Positions 1 to 8,400 of a stretch of DNA of 64,000 nt are shown piece after piece; the first letter of the stretch is position 1; each line of letters starts with the position of its first letter. The notes under the pieces were generated by a model that saw nothing but the letters and a program-made list of their open reading frames with translations, ran no database searches and was not told the origin of the DNA. Made by a program: the position numbers and the translations under genes. Source of the DNA: Hahella ganghwensis DSM 17046 (lineage in GTDB: Bacteria; Pseudomonadota; Gammaproteobacteria; Pseudomonadales; Oleiphilaceae); assembly GCF_000376785.1 (NCBI RefSeq), contig NZ_AQXX01000110.1, positions 1 to 64,000 on the forward strand. Direction: 5' to 3'.

Positions 1-130
1 AATAGCGGGCGATCTTCTTTTCCATGCGTTTCCATGGGATCAGCTTATCCATTCGCTCCAGAAAGATTTCCCGGCGGGTCTTACGCTTCTTATTCTGGTA
101 TTCAGCTTCGGAGAAAGTCATCTGATCCAT
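1..130 (-). CDS. IS5-family transposase, N-terminal fragment
   Basis: Reading leftward from the ATG at 130, the frame is open to the window edge (43 codons). It begins MDQMTFSEAEYQNKKRK and continues through an RREIFLERMD segment and a IPWKRME segment, the characteristic N-terminus of IS5-group DDE transposases. The DDE catalytic residues lie outside the window, so whether the enzyme is intact cannot be judged. The gene points away from the methyltransferase at 220 and is not part of its operon. Confidence 0.85.
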   Translation of the reverse strand, partial: MDQMTFSEAEYQNKKRKTRREIFLERMDKLIPWKRMEKKIARY

Positions 131-197
131 GGATAGTATTCCTGATGAGTGAAGTTGGCCGTATTATGACTGATTTGGGGAGTTATTCAGAGCCTCC
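1..197 (-). mobile_element. End of an IS5-family insertion sequence (partial, cut by window edge)
   Basis: The block contains the 5' end of a transposase gene and, outside it, a terminal-repeat-like end: read on the minus strand, the sequence from 197 inward begins GGAGGCTCTGAATAACTCC. It is followed at 198-201 by CTAA, which fits the YTAR target preferred by IS5-group elements. The element continues beyond position 1, so its other end and the second target copy cannot be checked here. Confidence 0.75.
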
Positions 198-219
198 CTA
201 AGTTAACAAATAAAACCTA

Positions 220-1026
220 TCAACATTTGGTGGCTCTCAGGATCAATACCGGCATGGAAAACTCCACCATTCCCTGCGGCGTGACAAAGGGCTGAAAAGC
301 TTCCTCGGCCTCAACCGCCAGCCTTTCAAACTGGTCTTCATCCAGCAAACCACCCAAGGTCCAGGCACAGGCTCTTTCAGTTGAAATTAACGCATTGATG
401 GAGGGAAACCGCACCATTCCGTCATGTCGACTGACGGTTAGATCCGGACAGCGAGATTGTGTAATACCCGCTTTTTCGGCCATTCCCAGCAATAAATTCC
501 TGTCACCGGCGGAGAAAGGAGCTCTGAAAGCTTGAGCGATGTCAGGGCCAAACAGGCGATGCAATAGTTCCGTCAATACTGAATACCCTGGAGAATGGTC
601 CAACGCATCACATACCGCGACTGCCATTTTGCCCCCAGGTTTCAGTACCCTCATCATTTCTTTCAATGCGAGTGACTGGTTCTCAAAAAACATGAACCCA
701 AACTGACTAACCACGGCATCATAACTATCGTCATTGAAGGGCAGTTCTTCCGCCTGTCCCTGCCTCCAGTCAATATCAATGCCCTTCTCTGCAGCAACAG
801 CCAGCATCTCAGGATTTATATCAAGTCCTGTTACCAGGCGACCATCCCCCGTCTGTTCTGCCGCAGTGCAAGCAAATGCCCCTGTACCACAGGCAATATC
901 CAGTACTACCGAACCTTTTTCGATTCCCGCCAGCTCTGCCATGAAGCCAGCCCAGGGTTTAAACAATGCCGGAACAAAGTGACGGTCATAGATTTCAGCA
1001 GGCGAGCCTTGATAAGACGTGTCCAT
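220..1026 (-). CDS. Class I SAM-dependent methyltransferase (UbiE-like)
   Basis: A 268-residue cytosolic protein with a Rossmann methyltransferase core: motif I VLDIACGTGAF near residue 40, an acidic residue ending the next strand (GLDINPEML), and the later SYDAVVSQFGFMF and LKPGGKMAVAV segments. These place it in the UbiE/methyltransferase-11 group; the substrate is not predictable. The ATG at 1026 is chosen because GGAGGT lies just upstream, whereas an in-frame ATG 18 codons earlier has no such site. It diverges from the AraC-type regulator at 1150, so the 123-bp gap may hold promoters for both and the regulator may control it (inference). Confidence 0.85.
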   Translation of the reverse strand: MDTSYQGSPAEIYDRHFVPALFKPWAGFMAELAGIEKGSVVLDIACGTGAFACTAAEQTGDGRLVTGLDINPEMLAVAAEKGIDIDWRQGQAEELPFNDDSYDAVVSQFGFMFFENQSLALKEMMRVLKPGGKMAVAVCDALDHSPGYSVLTELLHRLFGPDIAQAFRAPFSAGDRNLLLGMAEKAGITQSRCPDLTVSRHDGMVRFPSINALISTERACAWTLGGLLDEDQFERLAVEAEEAFQPFVTPQGMVEFSMPVLILRATKC

Positions 1027-1149
1027 AATTACCTCCACATGCTTGTTTGCTATTTTGATATCTAAGGATAACCATGACATTTGAGCCGTCCTTAGATAAG
1101 AGGCAAAATGTGCAAAACCGAGGCTTTTTTGCCATTTCGGAGAGAAGCA

Positions 1150-2232
1150 ATGACGTCAGACGAACCGATTAAAGTCACACTGATTGCGACACCAGAGGTT
1201 GATGCATCAGCCTTGACCGGGATTCATGGTGTACTCTCTTCTTTTTCACATATGGTTCCAGGTTCCATTTCATTTAAACCTGTCATCGCCTCCCCCGACA
1301 ATGTCTGGACCGATAGTGTCGGCACCGACCGAGTGAGGTCCGATAAAGAACGGACAGCCAGCGAGTCTCCAGAGCAGATCATCCGGAATGTAGTGGGGAT
1401 GCCATTACCTCTGCAGTCCCGGCTTTCAGACATTCAGCACACTGATGTGTTGATCATTCCTTCACTTTATCTCCTCGACAATACCTGGCCCGAAAACCCC
1501 TACCCCGACCTGACCGACTGGCTTTTGCGCATGCACCGACAGGGTACCCTGATATGCTCCGCCTGCACTGGCGCGATGCTGTTGGCCGAAACCGGGTTGC
1601 TGGATGGACAGGAGGCGACTCAGCATTGGGCATTTGAACAGTTATTCAGAAATCACTTTCCTAAAGTCAGACTAAATATCGATAAAGTCCTCACTATCAC
1701 CGGTGATAACCAGCAAATTATCATGTCCGGAGCATCTGCCGCATGGCACGATCTATTGATATACCTGATATCCCGTTACGCCAGTCCTCATGCCGCCCAA
1801 ACCATCGCTAAGTTTTTCCTGTTAAACGCCCATACTGAGGGGCAGAAGCCTTACATCATTTTCAATGATTGCTCTCAGCATGAGGATGGTGCGATTCAGC
1901 GTGCCCAGCAATGGTTGGGTAAAAACAGTCGTGTTCCTCATCCGATAGAGCACATGCAGAAATTATCAGGACTCTCACCGAGGACCTTCAGCAGACGTTT
2001 TCAGCAAGCCACAGGCGTAACACCGATCCACTACATTCAGCACCTTAGAGTGGAAAATGCCAAACTCCTACTTGAAACCTGTCGCATGTCAGTCGATGAA
2101 ATAGGTTGGGAAGTGGGCTACGAGGACCCTGCCTTCTTCAGGCGATTGTTCAAACGCCTGACCGGAATGACGCCAAAGGCTTACAGACGCAAGTTCCAGC
2201 CGGCTGATACCAACACTGAAGCCGAAAATTAA
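1150..2232 (+). CDS. GlxA-type transcriptional regulator (DJ-1/PfpI domain plus AraC HTH)
   Basis: A 360-residue regulator. The N-terminal half is a DJ-1/PfpI class-I glutamine-amidotransferase-like domain with an LICSACTGAMLLAE nucleophile-elbow-like segment; the C-terminal 100 residues form an AraC double helix-turn-helix (LSPRTFSRRFQQATG, then DEIGWEVGYEDPAFFRRLFKRLTGMTP). This arrangement is typical of GlxA/FtrA-like regulators, where the first domain is usually a sensor rather than an enzyme. The start at 1150 has a GGAGAG site; the upstream in-frame ATG at 1108 lies closer to the divergent gene. Its effector is unknown; the divergent methyltransferase is a plausible target. Confidence 0.88.
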   Translation: MTSDEPIKVTLIATPEVDASALTGIHGVLSSFSHMVPGSISFKPVIASPDNVWTDSVGTDRVRSDKERTASESPEQIIRNVVGMPLPLQSRLSDIQHTDVLIIPSLYLLDNTWPENPYPDLTDWLLRMHRQGTLICSACTGAMLLAETGLLDGQEATQHWAFEQLFRNHFPKVRLNIDKVLTITGDNQQIIMSGASAAWHDLLIYLISRYASPHAAQTIAKFFLLNAHTEGQKPYIIFNDCSQHEDGAIQRAQQWLGKNSRVPHPIEHMQKLSGLSPRTFSRRFQQATGVTPIHYIQHLRVENAKLLLETCRMSVDEIGWEVGYEDPAFFRRLFKRLTGMTPKAYRRKFQPADTNTEAEN

Positions 2233-2353
2233 CCGCCCGTCAAAATGACACAGTATTGCAATTAAGTTTGACTACAAAAGATCAGAATCTGTACACTTTC
2301 GCTCCACGGCTGATCAATGCCGTTATCAATGAACTATTGCAAAGGAATGCACG

Positions 2354-2581
2354 ATGAAAATGATACTGACATCATCTCTTATTTTCTGCCTGGCTCTCTC
2401 CAGCGCCGTTTCCCACTCTACAGACAATTCACAGCGATGCGAGCGGGCCAAACACCATCTGCAAAAGCAAAAACTCATCAAAAGACAAAAAGAACGCAAT
2501 GGTTACACCATTTCGGAAATGCGCAAGATCAAAGACCGCATTGAACGTCTGCAACTGGATATAGACTACTATTGTGGGTAA
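2354..2581 (+). CDS. Small exported protein, function unknown
   Basis: A 75-residue protein preceded by an AAGGA site. Residues 1-21 form a clear signal peptide (MKMILTSSLIFCLALSSAVS). The mature part is basic and helical, with two cysteines, one near its start (RCERAK) and one at the end (DYYCG), which could pair as a disulfide in the periplasm. I do not recognise the family. An overlapping reading frame at 2317-2544 lacks a signal peptide and ribosome site and is taken as spurious. It is followed by almost 400 non-coding bases, so it is probably a single-gene unit. Confidence 0.7.
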   Translation: MKMILTSSLIFCLALSSAVSHSTDNSQRCERAKHHLQKQKLIKRQKERNGYTISEMRKIKDRIERLQLDIDYYCG

Positions 2582-2683
2582 TCATCCGCTGTAAATGTCG
2601 GTAGTCGGCCAGTGTAGTAATCTGCCGGCTAGTCTAATTCTTACCAGCCGGCTCTACAGAAAGCCGGTAACAATACGGTTAAC

Positions 2684-2728
2684 ATTATCGTTATTGAAGG
2701 TAACAATATAAACCTCTATAACGATAAT
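2684..2728. repeat. Inverted repeat upstream of the alkaline phosphatase gene
   Basis: ATTATCGTTAT at 2684-2694 is the exact reverse complement of ATAACGATAAT at 2718-2728, with a 23-base AT-rich spacer. It sits in the 387-base gene-free region 2582-2968, about 240 bases before the phosphatase start and far upstream of the Pho box. The first part of that region (about 2600-2670) has several copies of the short palindrome AGCCGGCT or parts of it, but no T-tract. A regulator-binding dyad or an RNA stem are both possible. Confidence 0.5.
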
Positions 2729-2885
2729 CCTGCCAAGGAAGAGAAGGACCGACATAATAACAACCTATCATATTCACTGGCAGATAGGCCGCACAGAAAA
2801 TGATGGAAATAACAACTCTGTAAACGTCAATTCTGAACTCACTGCGACAATTTTCTCCTATTTTTTGCTCAAAGCATGATTTTTA

Positions 2886-2903
2886 GTGTCATCTTTTTGT
2901 AAC
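2886..2903 (+). promoter_or_regulatory. Putative Pho box (PhoB-binding site)
   Basis: GTGTCAT (2886-2892), a 4-base CTTT spacer, then TTGTAAC (2897-2903) closely follows the Pho-box pattern of two 7-base CTGTCAT-like direct repeats four bases apart. It lies 66 bases before the start of an alkaline phosphatase gene, the classic PhoB target, so phosphate-starvation induction is likely. A PhoB/PhoR pair is not present in this window. Confidence 0.72.
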
Positions 2904-2968
2904 ATGTTAACGTTTTTATTGAACGCTCGTTTAATAAAACACCACCAATATAATTAAAAGGAGCATTT

Positions 2969-4546
2969 ATGACGGCAAAACTCAAAACACTCATCGCCTC
3001 AGCCTTGCTGGCAGGAGTGCCACTGACGGCAACCGCTGCTGAAATCAAGAATGTTATTCTGATGATCGGTGACGGTATGGGGCCACAGCAGGTTGGTATG
3101 CTTGAAACCTACGCCAAGCTCGCTCCAAACTCCGTATACGCTGGCAAACCAACTGCTATTCACCGCCTCGCAGAGGAAGGTGTTATCGGTTCATCACTCA
3201 CCTACCCGGAAGATGCTATTGTTGTGGATTCCGCATGCTCGGCAACCCACCTTGCCACAGGTACCCTGACCGCTTCTGAGGTTATCGGGATTGATGGCCA
3301 GGGCAACCACGTCGAAACGATTCTGGAGAAAGCAAAGAAACTGGGTAAAGCAACCGGTTTGGTATCCGATACCCGCCTGACCCACGCAACACCAGCCGCT
3401 TTCGCTGCCCACCAGCCACACCGGTCTCTTGAAAACTCCATTGCTTCTGAGATGCTGGAAGTAGGCCCTGACGTCATGTTGTCCGGCGGCATCCGTTACT
3501 TTATTCCGGCGTCGACCAATGAAAAAGGCGACACCTATAAAGCGCTTGAAAAGCTGACGGAGGGCAGTGTTTATTTGAAGTCCAAACGTAAGGACGAGCG
3601 TAACCTGCTGCAGGAAGCCAAAGACAAAGGCTACAAGCTGGCTTTTAATCGCAACCAACTGGATGACGCTGATGGTGACAAGCTCCTGGGCCTGTTTGCA
3701 TATTCCGGTATGATGGATGGCATCCGTTACCGTAACGCCAAGGACAGTGCTGACCGCACTGAGCCTTCACTGAAGGAAATGACTGAAAAAGCTCTGTCTA
3801 TTCTTTCCAAGGATAAAGACGGCTTCTTCCTCATGGTTGAAGGTGGCCAGATCGATTGGGCCGCACATACCAACGATGCCGGAACCATGCTGAACGAACT
3901 GCTGAAGTTTGATGAAGCCGTTAACACCGTTTATGAGTGGGCGAAGGGTCGTAAGGACACAGTGATCATTGTGACAGCCGACCATGAAACCGGGTCCTTT
4001 GGTTTCAGCTACTCTTCAAAGGATTTGCCAGAACCACAGAAACGTCCCGGAGAAGCGTTCAAAGAAAGGGATTACGCGCCTAACTTCAACTTCGGTAGCT
4101 TCGACATTCTGGATGGTCTCTACAATCAGAAGCTGAGTTACTACGATATGCTGAGCGCGTTCGGAGAACTGGACGAGGCTGAACAGACTCCCGCAGCTCT
4201 GATGAAAATCATCAACGACAACAGTGAGTTTGATATCACAGAAGAACAGGCAGCTCGCATCCTCAAGGACAAAGCCAATCCATACAAGGTGGCTGGTCAC
4301 AGCTATTTGGCCGTTGACGATGTTCCTGCAATCCAGGACTTCGATGCCTTCTTCCCTTACAACGACCGTGGCAATCTGATCGCTCGTGAGCAGGCAACCG
4401 CACAGAACACTGTCTGGGGTACCGGTACTCACACCCACACTCCGGTGAACGTGTTTGCCTGGGGACCAGCAAAAACCATATTGCCGGTCTCTAACATCAT
4501 GCACCATTCAGAACTTGGTCAGTACCTGAAAGAACTGATCAAGTAA
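2969..4546 (+). CDS. phoA: Alkaline phosphatase, PhoA superfamily, periplasmic
   Basis: A 525-residue phosphomonoesterase with a Sec signal peptide ending ATAA near residue 24 and an AAGGAG ribosome site. Metal and catalytic motifs are in order: LMIGDGMG (Asp35), VDSACSATH with the phosphoserine nucleophile at about Ser88, EGGQIDWAAH, TADHETGS, and the late GTGTHTHTP histidines. The extra sequence between the last two resembles the inserts of marine/Vibrio-type alkaline phosphatases, which are longer than the E. coli enzyme. It probably releases phosphate from organic esters in the periplasm. A Pho box lies upstream and a strong terminator follows, so it is a monocistronic, likely phosphate-regulated gene. 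Confidence 0.92.
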   Translation: MTAKLKTLIASALLAGVPLTATAAEIKNVILMIGDGMGPQQVGMLETYAKLAPNSVYAGKPTAIHRLAEEGVIGSSLTYPEDAIVVDSACSATHLATGTLTASEVIGIDGQGNHVETILEKAKKLGKATGLVSDTRLTHATPAAFAAHQPHRSLENSIASEMLEVGPDVMLSGGIRYFIPASTNEKGDTYKALEKLTEGSVYLKSKRKDERNLLQEAKDKGYKLAFNRNQLDDADGDKLLGLFAYSGMMDGIRYRNAKDSADRTEPSLKEMTEKALSILSKDKDGFFLMVEGGQIDWAAHTNDAGTMLNELLKFDEAVNTVYEWAKGRKDTVIIVTADHETGSFGFSYSSKDLPEPQKRPGEAFKERDYAPNFNFGSFDILDGLYNQKLSYYDMLSAFGELDEAEQTPAALMKIINDNSEFDITEEQAARILKDKANPYKVAGHSYLAVDDVPAIQDFDAFFPYNDRGNLIAREQATAQNTVWGTGTHTHTPVNVFAWGPAKTILPVSNIMHHSELGQYLKELIK

Positions 4547-4554
4547 TTCCTTCA

Positions 4555-4582
4555 GGGCGGAAGCTTAGCTTCCGCCCTTTTT
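4555..4582 (+). terminator. Rho-independent terminator of the alkaline phosphatase gene
   Basis: GGGCGGAAGC and GCTTCCGCCC form a perfect 10-bp stem around TTA, followed by TTTTTC. The T-tract exists only on the plus strand, so it serves the phosphatase rather than the converging gene at 4585. Confidence 0.92.
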
Positions 4583-4584
4583 CT

Positions 4585-5157
4585 TCAAAATGCGATCCCG
4601 GCGCCAAATTCATAGTAAGTGACATCCCAGTCTGCATAATCTCTGAGCCTGGCAATCAGATAGATGTTCTGAGTCAGGTGATATTCGGCTTCAGCCCTGA
4701 GAATCCAGTCTCTTATCAGAATATCCACACGCCCAACGTAGAGTTCCAACCCAAACGGTTGAAAAGGCTGATAGCGTAGGCCGACCTGCACACCATGACC
4801 TCTCTCCCTTTCTTCACCCTTTTTCAGTGATTGCCAACTCATGTTGCCCAGAACAGAAAAGTGCTCTGATACCGGATGCCTAAATCCAAGACCAAGCTCA
4901 TTCCAATATTCGACAATATCACCGGATACAGGGCCACTGGGGCGAAAGTTAACATCAGTGTGACGGGCAAAAGCGAATATACCTTCGCGCCCCTTGACCT
5001 CCGCATAGAGAGATAGACCGTCTCCATTTTCAAAGGGAGAATAGTCCGGGTTTGCTTCTGAGTAGCTGGCATCCAGCCGATAAATGAGCTCTCCGGCTCC
5101 AACATTGCAGCTAACCAGAATAAGTGTCAGGCACAAAAGGACATTGTTATTTTTCAC
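4585..5157 (-). CDS. Outer-membrane beta-barrel-like protein, unknown family
   Basis: A 190-residue protein starting at a GTG with an AGGA site about nine bases upstream. Residues 1-22 look like a signal peptide. The rest alternates polar and hydrophobic residues in short strands (LSLYAEVKG, FAFARHTD, LELYVGRVD, IYLIARLRD), and the protein ends YYEFGAGIAF with a terminal Phe, the hallmark of barrels folded by the BAM complex. About ten strands could be drawn. I cannot name the family; a small porin or structural barrel is possible. It converges on the alkaline phosphatase gene, separated only by the terminator. Confidence 0.7.
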   Translation of the reverse strand: MKNNNVLLCLTLILVSCNVGAGELIYRLDASYSEANPDYSPFENGDGLSLYAEVKGREGIFAFARHTDVNFRPSGPVSGDIVEYWNELGLGFRHPVSEHFSVLGNMSWQSLKKGEERERGHGVQVGLRYQPFQPFGLELYVGRVDILIRDWILRAEAEYHLTQNIYLIARLRDYADWDVTYYEFGAGIAF

Positions 5158-5415
5158 GGAGATAATCCTTTCCTTCTTACTGATTGTTTATCCAAAAACA
5201 AAGTATAGACGGATGAAGAACGTTTACCCGGAGTGCTAACGCGATAAATAAGCGCCATTTACGGCCCATTATCTATGCGATTCACAATTTCAAACCAAAT
5301 TAGTCTACCTCCGGCCTACATATTTTGTCAGAATTCCGCCTCCTGTTCGCCACACTTCAATGCCATACTGTTTTAATCCTGGCGGCAGAATTCAGTATCT
5401 GGTGGATAAAAAAAT

Positions 5416-8400
5416 ATGGATAGATATTCCCTGACGACCTCAACAATGATTCTCACACTGGCAATGCTTCTCGGAAATACTGCCTTAGCAGCCACCCCAA
5501 GCTTCGATTGCGACAAAGCTTCCCAATATATTGAAGAGCTCATTTGCCAATCCGATGAGCTGGCTCAGTTGGATTCAGAGTTGGCAACTCGCTATAAAAA
5601 AGTCAGGGAAAAATTACCTGCAGATGCCAGAGATTCATTCAAGTCCGAACAGTTGGACTGGCTCCGCAATAGGAATCAATCCTGTCACCAGGATGAAGAC
5701 AAGGCGATTGCCTGCCTGAAGCTTCATTACGAAGAACGCAATGCAGAGCTGGCTGAACTGCTGGCCTTCGATTCAGCCAACGCTGCCAATGACAGTACAT
5801 TGAGAGTTTTGCGTATTACCCCGAAAGGCAATGATGTTCCCGCAGGCCAACAAATTGTCTTTCAGTTCGATCGCCCGGTAGTTCCCATTGGGCGCATGGA
5901 CAGGGATGCCGCCGAAATACCGGTCACAATTGTGCCTCAGTTAAACTGTGAATGGCGTTGGCTGAATACCAGTGCGTTAGCGTGCCAACTTCGTGAAGAA
6001 GACCGCATGCAGCAAGCCACTTCCTATACCGTCACGATGAATCCGGGCATTAAAACCACCACTGGAATAACTCTTGGCAAACGCATACAACATCAGTTTA
6101 CTACTGCTCGCCCTAAAGCCACTTTTACCCGGTTTGTTAACTGGCTTTCACCCGGAACGCCTCTCATCCAGGTCACCTTCAATCAGCCTGTCAGCAAATC
6201 CTCGGTAGAAAAAGCGCTGACAATGACAGCGCGAAGAGCAGAAGACAGTCAGCCGGTCGGTATTGTGGCATTTCCCGATGACATTCCAAGATCACACCCC
6301 TGGAGTCTGTTCTCTTCCCAGGATGAAGAGCAAATCAAAGTCGATGATCGACTGACAAGCATTGACGGAGAAGAAGCCCGTCGTGTTTGGGTTATCGAGC
6401 CGAAGACAGAGCTTCCGCTGGATCAGACCGTCTGGTTTAACATTGCACCAGGCCTGAAATCCAGCGAAGGAAAAGAAACGGGGGTGGAAAGCCGCACACT
6501 GGTCAGCTTTGAGACCTACCCCGAGTTCCAATTTCTGGGATTACGCTGCAAGCCCAAAGGAGAGAACGCTCATATCACCATTCCTTTGGAGACACTGGGC
6601 AAGCTGGGAGATGAGCCTGACCTCATCAAGAAATGCGCACCATTAAGTCCGGTGGCCCTGGTGTTCTCCTCTCCGGTTGTCAACTCCATGGTGAAGAATC
6701 ATATTTCGTTCACACCCAGACTGGATGGCAATCGCGATGACTATGACCCCTGGGAAAATACCCAGGACTGGACTCATCTAACGTCACCTCATCGCAGTGG
6801 ACGCGATTATCAGGTCTGGTTGCCGGAGTTGCTGCAAGCCTACCAGGACTATTCCGTCGCGATTGATGGGGACAAACTGCAGGACGAATTCGGACGCCAT
6901 CTGGAGCAGTCGATTGATTTCCATTTTTATACAGACCACAGAGAGCCTAATCTCAGAATGGCACACTTCTATGCCGTTCTTGAAAAAGGGGTAGACAGTG
7001 ACGTACCGCTATACGTCACCAACCTGGAAAAGGTGACGGCTAACTATAAAAAAGTGGGCGACAAGAGTTCAGTCAATGGCCTTCAGAAAGACATCACCAC
7101 CCCTGAAGCTGAAGATATTTCCTACGCCGTTCCCCTAGGTGTACGGGAGTTGATTGGGGATGATAGTGGAATACTCTATGGCAGCCTTCATCCAACCCCG
7201 GTTCCACCGGATTGGTATCGGGACCCGAATATCCTGGCAGAAGTGACTCCCTTCCAGGTGCACTTCAAACTTGGCCACTTCAACTCTCTGGCCTGGGTGT
7301 CACGCTTTGACAATGGTTTGCCGGTAGAAGACGCCAAAGTCTCCTTATGGAAAGGATCTTACGAGAGTATTACCAGTCTGCAGCCCATGAATGCAACAGC
7401 CAGTACCGATCAGGAAGGCCTTGCAACATTTCCCGGCATGGAAACACTGGACCCGGAGCTCAAGATGATCTGGGGAGGCGAAAGAGATAAGCGTCCCGGA
7501 TTATTCGTCAAAGTTGAACATGACGACGACATCGCCATCGTTCCGTTGAACAGTGACTTTGTTGTCAGAGGTCGAGGCGCTTATCCCCAGATGGAAAAGA
7601 AAGGTGGCCACACTCATGCCTGGGGAGCCACTGCTCAAGGCGTCTACAAGCTGGGAGATAATATTCAGTTCAAGATATACGTCCGGGATCAGAGCAACAA
7701 AAATTGGGTATCTCCAGCCAAAGAAGGCTACGAACTCCAGGTGCTCGACCCACAGTCCAAGGTGGTTTACGAAGACAAAGATGTCACGCTTAACGAATTC
7801 GGAGCCTTTGATGGCGAGTTCAAAGTACCAGAGCAAGGGGCTGTCGGCTGGTATCAATTTCAGTTGATGCCGAGAAAAAAAGACGGCGAGAAATACTACC
7901 GTTTCAACTGGACCCCGATGTCAGTACTGGTCAGTGACTTCACTCCTTCGCCGTTCAAAGTAAAAACGGAAATGAACGGGGACGTGTTCAAAGCCGGTGA
8001 CATGGTCGAAGTTTCCTCGCTGGCTACGCTACATTCCGGTGGCCCATTCACAGAAGCTGAAGTCCGCCTGACAGCGAGATTGAGTGAGAAACCGTTCAGA
8101 ACCAGAAACCCTCTGACAACCGGCTTCATATTCGGCAGCAGCAGCGGTCAGTATCTGACCTCCAGCCAGAGCAATCTCCTGGATCTTCGAGGAAAACTGG
8201 ATGGTGCCGGTGAATATACCGATGCCTTTACCCTGCCGGAAACAGAGATTTATTTTGGCTCTGTGGTAGTTGAAGCTGCGGTGAAAGATGAACGAGGCAA
8301 GTTTGTCGCCGCCGCAGCATCCGCAGACTATGCCGGCCGAAACCGCTTTGTAGGGTTACGTAATACGAACTGGATCTACAAAAAAGGGGAAACCGCTAAA

